Program-made: the position numbers and the translations under genes
In this document: one piece after another, positions 40,780 through 49,709 of the stretch
Numbering within the stretch: the first letter of the stretch is position 1
Layout of the letters: each line of letters begins with the position of its first letter
The notes under the pieces: model-generated
What the model saw: the letters and a program-made list of their open reading frames with translations, nothing else
Told to the model about the DNA's origin: nothing
Database searches by the model: none
DNA from: Mycosarcoma maydis
Lineage: Eukaryota; Basidiomycota; Ustilaginomycetes; Ustilaginales
Direction: 5' to 3'
Assembly (NCBI RefSeq): GCF_000328475.2
Contig: NC_026480.1
Span: 682,001-746,000, forward strand
DNA length: 64,000 nt

Positions 40780-43725
40780 ATGCCAACGACACCGGGTCCG
40801 AGCTCGACGGATGCCGTCTCCACAGAGCAGCAGGCCATTCAGGCCGTCATGCAGGCGCTCAACACTCTGTACACCGACCCCAACAACCAGGCCAAGGCTT
40901 CTGCCAACACGTGGCTTCAAGACTTTCAGCAAACCTCGGAAGCATGGCAAACAGCCAACTCCTTGCTGTTAGCTTCAGAGCTGCCGCTCGAGCCACGCCT
41001 GTTTGCGGCGCAGACGTTCCGCACCAAGATCACTTTTGACCTTGAGCAGGTGCCGAGCCAGCAAAGGATAGCTCTGCGTGACACTCTCCTCACAGCTCTA
41101 TTGTCCTATGCATCAGGACCTCGAGTGATTCAGACACAGCTCAGCCTAGCTCTTTCGGGTCTCGCTCTCCAGCTCGACGAATCCGAATGGCCCACTGTGG
41201 TGCCAGAGATGATCGAAAGATTTGGCTCTAGTCCAGAGACTGTTCCTATCCTGCTCGAGTTCCTTACCGTGTTACCTGAAGAGGTCATTGGCAATAACCG
41301 CATTCCTGTCTCGAACGATTTCTACACGGCCCGATGCCACTTTCTGCTTTCGGCTGGGGCGAACGAGGTTCTCAAATTGCTTTCGATGTACGTACAGGCC
41401 TCTGGCTTGACATCGCAGATCCAGACCGCCATATTCCAATGTCTGCGGTCGTGGCTCAAAAGCGGAGAGGTGTCGGCAGGTCAGATGGCTGAGACCACAC
41501 TCTTCGACCTGTCCTTCGATGCGCTCGCTTCGGACGAGCTGTTCGATGTGGCTACGGATGTAGTCTGCGACCTGATCAACGAGACCCAAGAGGTGGAGGA
41601 AAACATGCAAGTCATCCAGCGAGTGCTAGCGCGCCTCCATCCTTTGCGTCAACAACTGTCATCGGCAGGCGATGACGAGGACAAGGTACGAGGCCTCTGT
41701 CGCATCTTTGTGCAGGCGGGCGAAGCGTATCACCGCATCATGATACGTCACCATGACGAGTTGTATCCTATTGTGGAGGCGATTGCCGAGTGCACGGCGT
41801 ACCACGACCTCGACATTGTTCAGATCACCTTCCGATTCTGGTACCTACTCTCTGGTGCGCTCTCGTACGCTCACAACCAGCCCGGAGCGCAACGGTTCTT
41901 TTCGATCTACGAAAGATTGCTCGAGGTCATGATCGGCCACTTGCGCTTCCCGGACGACCCTGATACGCTCACAGGCCAGGAGCGCGACGAGTTCCGATCC
42001 TTCCGACACTGCATGGGCGACACGCTCAAGGACTGCTGCCATGTGCTCGGCTCCCGGCAATGTCTTTCCAGATCGCTTGGGCTCATCCAGACGACTATCT
42101 CGCAATCGACAGCGGAAACACTCAAGTGGCAGGACGTGGAGGCACCCCTCTTCAGCATGAGAGCCATGGGCGCCCAGGCTGATCCACGTGACGACCAAGT
42201 TTTGCCGCAGATCATCAACATCATCCCCACGCTTCCTAACCATCCGAAGCTCAAGTACGCGGGATTGCTCGTAATCTCGAGATACACCGAATGGATCGAC
42301 ATGCATCCCGAGCAGATCCCTGCGCAGCTTTCCTACATCAGTGCTGGTCTGGCAGAAGCCGATAGCGACGTGGTGGCAGCGGCTGCACAGGCAATGAACT
42401 TTCTTTGCCAGGACTGCTATCGCCATCTTGTAGCCTACCTGCCTCAGCTGTACGACTTCTTTGGCTCTATCAACGACAAGCTCGGTCCCGACGACCTTGT
42501 GTCTATCTCCGAGGCAATTGCCTATGTGATTGCAGGTGTGAAACCCAACGAGGCACCACAGGCGCTTATGCAGTTCTCGCAGCCGCTGCTCGAGTCGCTT
42601 AGTCAAATTTTGGCTATCGACAATCCGGGCAAGGACCAGTTGCGCAAAGCAGCTGACAGGATGGAACAGTTGGAAAAGATGCTTGCCGTTGTCGGATCTT
42701 CGATCACTCGCCATCTTTCTGAAGCGTGCTCGACGACGTGTGAGGAGGCTTATTCGGTTGTTGATCGCGTGCTGGCCTTGCATGGCCACCACTTTTTCAT
42801 TTCGGAGCGGGCATGTGGGCTGCTGCGACGTGGCCTTGTGCTATTCGGTCCGCTTGCTACGCGCACTCTTGCACCGTTGCTGGATCGATTGGCATCGTGC
42901 TTTCAGCAGACAGGATTGCCAGGCTACGTGTGGATTGTGGGTAAATGCATCGACCAGTTTGGCAGAGAAGGTAATGCGGCTACGAGTGCAGCACTTCAAG
43001 GAGCATTGGAAAGGCTCAATGGCAAGGTGGTGCATCTGATGGAGAACACGATGCCCTCCGAGATGGGCGATGTTCTGGACGACTACATCAACACGTGCCT
43101 TGTGACTCTGCAGAACAGACCATCGATGCTGCTGCTGTCACCGCAATTCACGCACGTATTCCGTGCAGCGTTGGCTGCGCTGACCCTCCTCAAGACGGAG
43201 ACCATTTTGACGACAGTGGACTTTGTTCTAGGTATCGTCGGACACGATGCGCTGATGATACCAGTGACAGCATCTCAACCCGGTACACCGCTGGGGGCGA
43301 CGAATGCCCAGGGCGCAGATGGCACGCCGTCGATGGATGACATGACGAACTACGCTGCAGCCATCCGACAGGTGGTAGGCCAACAGGGCTTCCAGCTGGC
43401 CTCGGTGTTGTTCAACGGGCTTGTGACGGAATACAGCCCCGAGGTGATGCCGGTTGTGACCACGACGCTCAAGGTGCTCTCCTCTGGCTTTGCTCAAGAG
43501 ATGGCGGCGTGGGTGCCTGGCATTGTGGAACAGCTGCCGACAAGCTATGTGCCCGAAAAGGACAAGGTGGCGTTTGTCGAACGCTATCTGCACGCCATCA
43601 ACGGCCTCAAAAGCATGGAAGAGATCAAGCAGTCTCTGCATGGGCTGTACTCCGCTTCGCGACAGGCGCGGGAAAGGACACGCGCCAACCGAGAAGAAGG
43701 CTCTGCTGCGCTACTGGATCGTTGA
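40780..43725 (+). CDS. MTR10: Importin-beta family nuclear import receptor, Mtr10/transportin-3 type
   Basis: A 981-aa all-helical HEAT-repeat protein. The start is the ATG at 40780 (MPTTPGPSSTDAV). An importin-beta N-terminal Ran-binding segment spans about 15-80 (AIQAVMQALNTLYTDPNNQA, TWLQDFQQTSEAWQTANSLL). An exportin-1-like block follows (PRLFAAQTFRTKITFDLEQV). Near the C-terminus, FVERYLHAINGLKSMEEIKQ is typical of the Mtr10/TNPO3 group. These carriers import SR-type RNA-binding proteins and are released by RanGTP in the nucleus. Length matches yeast Mtr10 closely. No intron is needed. Confidence 0.85.
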   Translation: MPTTPGPSSTDAVSTEQQAIQAVMQALNTLYTDPNNQAKASANTWLQDFQQTSEAWQTANSLLLASELPLEPRLFAAQTFRTKITFDLEQVPSQQRIALRDTLLTALLSYASGPRVIQTQLSLALSGLALQLDESEWPTVVPEMIERFGSSPETVPILLEFLTVLPEEVIGNNRIPVSNDFYTARCHFLLSAGANEVLKLLSMYVQASGLTSQIQTAIFQCLRSWLKSGEVSAGQMAETTLFDLSFDALASDELFDVATDVVCDLINETQEVEENMQVIQRVLARLHPLRQQLSSAGDDEDKVRGLCRIFVQAGEAYHRIMIRHHDELYPIVEAIAECTAYHDLDIVQITFRFWYLLSGALSYAHNQPGAQRFFSIYERLLEVMIGHLRFPDDPDTLTGQERDEFRSFRHCMGDTLKDCCHVLGSRQCLSRSLGLIQTTISQSTAETLKWQDVEAPLFSMRAMGAQADPRDDQVLPQIINIIPTLPNHPKLKYAGLLVISRYTEWIDMHPEQIPAQLSYISAGLAEADSDVVAAAAQAMNFLCQDCYRHLVAYLPQLYDFFGSINDKLGPDDLVSISEAIAYVIAGVKPNEAPQALMQFSQPLLESLSQILAIDNPGKDQLRKAADRMEQLEKMLAVVGSSITRHLSEACSTTCEEAYSVVDRVLALHGHHFFISERACGLLRRGLVLFGPLATRTLAPLLDRLASCFQQTGLPGYVWIVGKCIDQFGREGNAATSAALQGALERLNGKVVHLMENTMPSEMGDVLDDYINTCLVTLQNRPSMLLLSPQFTHVFRAALAALTLLKTETILTTVDFVLGIVGHDALMIPVTASQPGTPLGATNAQGADGTPSMDDMTNYAAAIRQVVGQQGFQLASVLFNGLVTEYSPEVMPVVTTTLKVLSSGFAQEMAAWVPGIVEQLPTSYVPEKDKVAFVERYLHAINGLKSMEEIKQSLHGLYSASRQARERTRANREEGSAALLDR

Positions 43726-43880
43726 GCACGGCGCTGCCTGCTCAAGCTGTAGTAGTCACAAATTGTGACTCGCTCTTGTTGCGAATCGTAAACCATTGGT
43801 TGTGGTTCTCAGTCGTGAATTTGATGGTGATCTTTATGCCTGGTTTCAGCAGAGCATTTGGGGGCAGGGAAGTGGATAAA

Positions 43881-43978
43881 ATCGTGGATCGTGAATCGTG
43901 AATCGTGAATCTTGAATCGTGAATCGTGAATCGTGAATCGTGAATTGGGAATCGGGAATCGTGCAGCGTGAATCACGA
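43881..43978. repeat. 14-unit ATCGTGA heptamer array
   Basis: Fourteen successive 7-base units, mostly ATCGTGA with variants such as ATCTTGA, ATTGGGA and ATCGGGA. This is the longest heptamer array in the window and lies about 155 bases after the importin stop. Confidence 0.95.
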
Positions 43979-44329
43979 ATGAAAGCGTCATGCAAGATGA
44001 GAGAACCAGAACGGAAGCGGTCACACAACGCGCATGGCCGGGCCGAATTGAGCTTGTTGAATTCCTCCACACAAACCTTTCACTCGTGACTGTTTGCGGT
44101 TAACAGACGCACACTCACGGCTTTTTTGGTGCGCATAAGTCACAGTCGTGAGTGAGTGATACAAAAACCTCATCTTCTCGTGTCTGCAGCGTCACAGTCT
44201 CGACCTCTGCAACGGGTCGCACCCACGCAAACGGCTATGCTGTGCGTCGTCAGGTTCATCCCTTTTCTCCGAGTACACAACCGAACATAGAAGCGAGATT
44301 ACATATACTCGCTTGACTCGACTCTTCCA

Positions 44330-44335
44330 GTCCCA

Positions 44336-44370
<35 letters not shown>

Positions 44371-44371
44371 A
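44330..44371 (+). repeat. GTCCCT hexamer array, 7 units, in YSC84 leader
   Basis: Five GTCCCT units flanked on both sides by one GTCCCA unit. The array sits 415 bases before the YSC84 ATG, within a pyrimidine-rich stretch likely to be 5' leader or core promoter. Confidence 0.95.
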
Positions 44372-44785
44372 GTTACGGCCCGGATAGCGCCTTCCCCCGC
44401 AGTTGGTTCATGCTCTGATCGTCCGTGGACATTTGCTTTCCTTCTCGACCTTCATTTCCTCGCCGACTGCTCCTGCTATTCTTTGCCACCAACGTCTTGC
44501 CAGCTCAATTTACCATCAGGGCATCTCCCTGAGCTAGCCTGTCGCTAGCACCCACACTTCGCTTCATCTGTCGCCACTCTGTGCACGGTTGCACCAGTCT
44601 CTCGTGTCCAATCCCAACATTCCTACCAGTACTTGACTACAACTGACGACCATCCGGAGGCATACAGGCATCTCGCAAGTCTTTTTCGATCACATTGCTT
44701 CGCCTGGACATCAGGCATCTTGACCACGCATATTTGTCACGCTCATCTTGATCACCAGCACAGAGCAAGGCAGCGAGTGCACACC

Positions 44786-46801
44786 ATGGGAAATCCAATC
44801 CCCGTCCACCTGGAACAGGAGTGCCACAAAGCAACCAAGATCCTCAACGACTTTGTTGACCCGGTCAATGGGCTGGACAAGATCGTCCCCGTCAGCGTAC
44901 TCCAACGAGCTCGAGGATTTGCCATTTTTTCTGTCTTTCGCATTGGCTTTCTGCTGTCAGCACGAGCAGGATCCGGCGTTGTAGTCGCACGAACCGACGA
45001 TGATCGTTGGTCTGCACCAGCCGCCATTGGGATCGGCGGTCTCGGTGGCGGCTTCAACGTTGGTGCAGAGGTCACCGACTTTCTGATCGTGCTCAATTCC
45101 AAATCTGCCGTTCGCTCGTTCATGGCCACCGGCTCTCTCCAGCTCGGCGGCAATCTGTCTGTCGCTGTTGGCCCATTGGGTAGGTCTGCAGAAGCAAGTG
45201 GCAGCGTCAACACAAAGGGCCGTGTCGCAGCGATGTTCTCTTACTCCAAGTCCAAAGGTTTGTATGGCGGTATCTCGGTCGAAGGCACCGTGCTCGTCAA
45301 TCGTGAAGATGCCAACGTCAAAGCGTACGGAATGTACGGAAAGAACCCCAAGCAGATTCTCTCTGGCTCTGTGGAACGACCTCACTGGGCCAAGAATTTG
45401 ATTCAGACCATCGATCGTTTCACGCTAGCCAACACGCCGAGCAAGGACCTGGATGGCGAGTACTTCAACTACGATGACACGAGTAGCTTTGGCAGACGTG
45501 GTATCGGCGGCAGTGGCGGACGTAGGACGAGCTATGACTCGGTGGATAGCCGCGATCTTGATCATATCTCTTCGTCGCGTCTAGGCGATGGACAGCGCGC
45601 ATCGTCTCGCGACGTGCGAGCGGTCGAAGACCTGCCTGAGCGCTTCGATCGATTCGATCTCAACGACCGCAATCGTGATCAGCTGGACGACTGGGAGGAT
45701 CGTGACCGTCGCCGAAAAGATGATGAACACGAGAGCCGCAATTTCGGCACATACGCATTCTCACCCTCGTCATCTATCAGCAACACGCCCGCTCGCGTTG
45801 GCTCGGCGTCTTCGCAACGAAAACGTCCAGGAATCCGACAGCGATCGAGTAGTATTGCTAGCAATCTGAGCTTTTCCAGTCTAGGCAAGAAGAAGCTGGA
45901 CCGCTCAGGACCAACGCCTCCACCGGACTGGAACGAGATCCCCGGTTATAGCGCCAATAGCAACACATGGGGCAATCCGAATACGGGTGACATGGACGCG
46001 CTTGATAGAGAGCTTCAAGGCGGAGGAGGAGCAGCAAGCACTTCGGCTGCACGCAGATCGCCGTTTGCACACAATCGGAGCTACAGCAGTGCTTCTGGTA
46101 ACGTACCCACCCCGGGCATGACGTCCGACAAACGCATTCGCAGCGGAAGTATTGGAGGTCGAGGTAGTTCCAATACGCCCGTCGGTTGGTCACAATTCAG
46201 CGCTGCTGATGATGTCAACGACGATCTGTTTGGTACAGATGTACCACACGCCGGTGCGAGCTCAAGCGCTCGCGATCCATTTGATGAGCTCGATGCGCGC
46301 GTCGATTCGCAATACAACGGAGCCAGCAACGACGGTCATGTTCGCACAAGGTCGATTGACCACGACTCTTCGCGTGCACCTCCGCCTTCAAAGAGTCATC
46401 GTTTCGGTCGATTCCGTACGCCGAGTCCTGGCAACTCGGCGTTCGGTCGCAAAAATACACCCACGATCGCCGAAGACGACGCGTTGGACAACCTCATCTC
46501 CACGTCCACGGATGATGAGTACGGTGCCAGCGCGGCGGCGGTTTCTGGTGTGGGAAGCGCAAGGCGAGAGAGCTTTTCGCTTTCCAGCGAAAACGCCAGC
46601 GTACCTGTGATCGAGCGCGTGGTTGCACTGTACGACTTCGAGGCGCAGGAAGAGGGCGATCTTGGCTTCCAGAAGGGTCAGGTGATCGCGGTCACCAAGA
46701 AAACTGACAGCCGGGACGATTGGTGGCAGGGAAGAGTCGAGGCCGGCTTGAGCGCCAGTAGAATCGGCATCTTCCCCGTCACCTATACTGCTCCTCTCTG
46801 A
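44786..46801 (+). CDS. YSC84: Ysc84/Lsb3/SH3YL1-type actin patch protein with SH3 domain
   Basis: A 671-aa protein starting at ATG 44786 (MGNPIPVHLEQ); the open frame runs further upstream but lacks family sequence. The N-terminal SYLF/Ysc84 domain (about 1-215) is complete, with ARGFAIFSVFRIGFLLSARA, GIGGLGGGFNVGAEVTDFLI, SVAVGPLGRSAEASGSV and SKGLYGGISVEGTVLVNRED. It binds phosphoinositides and actin. The middle is a long Ser/Asp/Arg-rich disordered region. The C-terminal SH3 domain (about 612-668) shows ALYDFEAQEEGDLGF, the DDWWQGR tryptophans and IGIFPVTY. Proteins of this type work in cortical actin patches during endocytosis. Confidence 0.92.
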   Translation: MGNPIPVHLEQECHKATKILNDFVDPVNGLDKIVPVSVLQRARGFAIFSVFRIGFLLSARAGSGVVVARTDDDRWSAPAAIGIGGLGGGFNVGAEVTDFLIVLNSKSAVRSFMATGSLQLGGNLSVAVGPLGRSAEASGSVNTKGRVAAMFSYSKSKGLYGGISVEGTVLVNREDANVKAYGMYGKNPKQILSGSVERPHWAKNLIQTIDRFTLANTPSKDLDGEYFNYDDTSSFGRRGIGGSGGRRTSYDSVDSRDLDHISSSRLGDGQRASSRDVRAVEDLPERFDRFDLNDRNRDQLDDWEDRDRRRKDDEHESRNFGTYAFSPSSSISNTPARVGSASSQRKRPGIRQRSSSIASNLSFSSLGKKKLDRSGPTPPPDWNEIPGYSANSNTWGNPNTGDMDALDRELQGGGGAASTSAARRSPFAHNRSYSSASGNVPTPGMTSDKRIRSGSIGGRGSSNTPVGWSQFSAADDVNDDLFGTDVPHAGASSSARDPFDELDARVDSQYNGASNDGHVRTRSIDHDSSRAPPPSKSHRFGRFRTPSPGNSAFGRKNTPTIAEDDALDNLISTSTDDEYGASAAAVSGVGSARRESFSLSSENASVPVIERVVALYDFEAQEEGDLGFQKGQVIAVTKKTDSRDDWWQGRVEAGLSASRIGIFPVTYTAPL

Positions 46802-47365
46802 ACCACCTCACCTTTCTTGCCAACATAACACCGACGCTTTCGTTCGACGTACATGCTTATCGCAGTGTGCACCATGTTTTCCCCGTTCATCTTGTCTACA
46901 CCATGTTTCTGCTTGCCTTTTTGGCCCGTTCGATATACCTTCAGCGACTGGTTGCGTTCTCATCGGCTTGGTTTGTTTGTTTGTTTTCTTCGCTCGCAAT
47001 TGCAGTTGCATCCTCGATCCTGGCTAAACGTCCGACTTGATCCGTGCACAATGCTTGAAAGCTTACAGATCAGAGCAACATTTCATGCCGCGTGTTGAGT
47101 CAGCACCTCAATGGATTCAGAGAGCAAGCCGAATTGCACACAGCGCTGCAATAGCATCATGTCCACGAACAGGCCGACATTGCGAGACACACTCGTCGTT
47201 CTGAACCGTGTTCGAAAGCATGGGATTGCTCGACACAGGACGAAGGATTGAACGGAACGAGATGAAAACAAGAGGCACGTGTATCCACAAAAAGACACGA
47301 CGCTGCGGGGAACTCTACGAGCAGCGTGGTTGGGATGAGCTTAGTTCAAGGGGGGTTGGCTGTGC
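46802..47365. other. Convergent 3' intergenic region, YSC84 / succinyl-CoA ligase
   Basis: 564 bases holding the two 3' flanks. T-rich TTTG repeats at 46969-46990 could belong to YSC84 3' processing signals. No gene seen. Confidence 0.65.
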
Positions 47366-48358
47366 TTATGCCAAACCGGCGTTCTGCATAGCCTGCTTCA
47401 TGAGCGCACCGATCTTGGCGGGGGAATCGGCGACGATAGCACCAGCCTCGGTCAAAGCCTTGACCTTGTCATCGGCACCGCCCTTACCACCTGCGATGAT
47501 GGCACCGGCGTGACCCATCCTCCTGCCAGGAGGCGCGGTTCGACCGGCGATGAAGGCGACCACCGGCTTGGGGTTGGCACGCGTCTTGTTGTACTTGGCG
47601 AGATATTCAGCCGCATCCTCCTCCATACTTCCACCAATCTCACCGATAAGAACGATACCTTCCGACTTGTCGTGGTCAAGCAACAGTTTGACCAGATCCA
47701 AAGTGGTCGAGCCGGGGAACGGGTCACCGCCGATACCGACGCAGAGCGATTGTCCGAGACCCACCTGAGTGGTCTGGTTGACCGCCTCGTAGGTCAAGGT
47801 TCCGGAACGCGAGACAATGCCGATTCGGCCAGGCGTGTGAATGTGACCGGGCATGATGCCGATCTTGCAACCCTCGGGGTTAATGATTCCTGGGCAGTTG
47901 GGACCTACCAATCGAGACTTGCTCTGCGATCGCAACGCAGCAGCGACGCGAATTTCGTCCTTCTGCGGAATGCCTTCGGTGATAGCGACGATCAAGGGAA
48001 CTTCGTTCTCGATCGCCTCGATGATGGCGTCAGCAGCACCAGGTGGCGGAACGTACAGCACCGAAGCGTGCGGCTTGGTTTCACGAACTGCCTCCTTGAC
48101 CGAGCCAAAAACGGGCAGGCCAAGGTGAGTCTGACCGGCCTTCTTGGGCGAAACACCACCAACAAGCTTGGTGCCGTATTCGAGAGCTTGTTGGCAGTGG
48201 AAAGTTCCGGTCTTACCGGTGAAACCCTGGCAGATGACGCGAGAGTCCTTGTTGATGAGCAGGTTCTTGATCGTGTCCTCGTACGAAGCGCGAGCAGCCG
48301 AGGACGAGAAGCCTCGTGCCAAAGGCCGGCTGAGAGAGGCAGCTGCGTGCTTAAACAT
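47366..48358 (-). CDS. LSC1: Succinyl-CoA ligase alpha subunit, mitochondrial
   Basis: A 330-aa TCA-cycle enzyme subunit that works with the beta subunit to convert succinyl-CoA to succinate with nucleotide triphosphate formation. The first 20 or so residues ([20 protein letters not shown]) form a typical mitochondrial presequence. The CoA-binding fold has [11 protein letters not shown] (44-54) and [10 protein letters not shown] (66-75). The ligase fold has [11 protein letters not shown] (151-161), [13 protein letters not shown] and the phosphorylated histidine in [12 protein letters not shown] (His283). All expected catalytic elements are present and the length is normal. The frame upstream of ATG 48358 begins at GTG and is not needed. 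Confidence 0.97.
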   Translation of the reverse strand: MFKHAAASLSRPLARGFSSSAARASYEDTIKNLLINKDSRVICQGFTGKTGTFHCQQALEYGTKLVGGVSPKKAGQTHLGLPVFGSVKEAVRETKPHASVLYVPPPGAADAIIEAIENEVPLIVAITEGIPQKDEIRVAAALRSQSKSRLVGPNCPGIINPEGCKIGIMPGHIHTPGRIGIVSRSGTLTYEAVNQTTQVGLGQSLCVGIGGDPFPGSTTLDLVKLLLDHDKSEGIVLIGEIGGSMEEDAAEYLAKYNKTRANPKPVVAFIAGRTAPPGRRMGHAGAIIAGGKGGADDKVKALTEAGAIVADSPAKIGALMKQAMQNAGLA

Positions 48359-49186
48359 GGTGATCGATTCTTGCTTTTCGAGAAAGGAACAAGCAGCGAG
48401 GGTGGAGGCAGGAGAACAAGGTGGTTGCACACGGAATCACCAATCACGAATACGACGTAAGGGCCATTGTGGAAGAAATCGCACACCCCAATCACGAATC
48501 ACAAATCGTGATTTCGTGTTTGTTCGTCATTCTCCCAAGACGCCTTCTGGCGCCCACTTGCGACTCAAAACGTTGACGCTTGTGCTTCGTGCTTTAATCT
48601 CGAATCTCGAACCGGAACACGGCTCGCTCACTCACGACTCTCTGTTGTGACTTGCTCGACAAAAACCAGCAAGCCTCCCAAGCTCGCTTCTCTCCGGAAG
48701 CGCAGTCCCACCACAAAAATCGTAAATCACAGTGCCACGCTCATGACCGCCTTTGACTTGATCATCCCAGCTTATCTCATGCTGCGTTTGGCCTCCTTTG
48801 GCTGCCTCAGATGCTTTGGGCGCCAACTCAATATCGATACTGCTGCTGCTCCAGCTGTCTAGTCTCCTGAAAAAGCCGGGGGATAGCGTCGGAGCAACCG
48901 GAATCAGCAGAACAGCAGAACGACGCCCGCTTAAGAGCTTGCGCCAAACAGAGCGCAGACGAAGCGCGATGGCCCTTGCGAGCTGAACATGCTCACTCCA
49001 TTCGTCCGTAAGCGCAAACGCGAAAATCGCACGGAGAGTTCCGCACCGGTCAATCATGAATTGGGGGTTGGTTGGATAATTTTCTTTCTTTCTTTTTTTG
49101 GGGGCTTATTCTTCTTTTGAATCAGTTGTTATTTTGTCTCTTTCTGCTGTGATCGAGATCGTGGATTGCTGTTTGCTCTTCTGCGA

Positions 49187-49235
49187 ATTCACGATTCACG
49201 ATTCACGATTCACGATTCACGATTCGTGATTCGTG
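49187..49235. repeat. Heptamer array with strand switch: five ATTCACG then two ATTCGTG
   Basis: Five units of one orientation are followed directly by two of the reverse-complement orientation. The junction forms a perfect inverted repeat. Confidence 0.95.
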
Positions 49236-49450
49236 ATTTGACCGTTGACCCATCGTGCATGACCCATGACCCGTGACCAATGAGATCAGCTGTTAGATCG
49301 ATGACTTGAACAAGGTTCGATCAAGGCCACGGACCACGGACCTGAGTCACGGGCCGCTTGCCATGGGGCGAATCGTGAATGCCAACACTCCCATGGACAG
49401 AACCTCATATCATTCACTTGATTCGGCGAAGGGCACACGGAGAATCGAAT

Positions 49451-49550
49451 NNNNNNNNNNNNNNNNNNNNNNNNNNNNNNNNNNNNNNNNNNNNNNNNNN
49501 NNNNNNNNNNNNNNNNNNNNNNNNNNNNNNNNNNNNNNNNNNNNNNNNNN
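49451..49550. other. Assembly gap (100 N)
   Basis: Exactly 100 N bases, a common placeholder for a gap of unknown size. It starts 37 bases beyond the UTP5 stop codon, so UTP5 coding sequence itself is not interrupted. Confidence 1.
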
Positions 49551-49586
49551 GCCGTTGGGGCCTCCAGCATCTTCCTCATCGTCCCT

Positions 49587-49671
49587 TTAGGGGGCGTCGT
49601 CGCCCCCCAGGGCACTCGCGCCCTCTTTTTGGATGGCGCTCTCATCTGGCAGCTCCTCCTCGTCGTCATCA

Positions 49672-49709
<38 letters not shown>

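Larger units (their letters stand above)
43726..44785. other. Intergenic region between importin and YSC84 genes
   Basis: About 1.06 kb with a long heptamer array just after the importin gene and a pyrimidine-rich leader with a hexamer array before YSC84. No further gene supported. Confidence 0.65.
48359..49586. other. Intergenic region with assembly gap, between LSC1 promoter and UTP5 3' end
   Basis: It contains the LSC1 upstream region, a T-rich stretch near 49080-49100, a heptamer inverted repeat at 49187 and the N gap. No gene is supported in the known bases. Confidence 0.6.

Noticed and set aside
41845..42792. 315-codon minus-strand frame inside the importin gene
   Set aside because: It is fully antisense to well-supported coding sequence and reads as a shadow frame.
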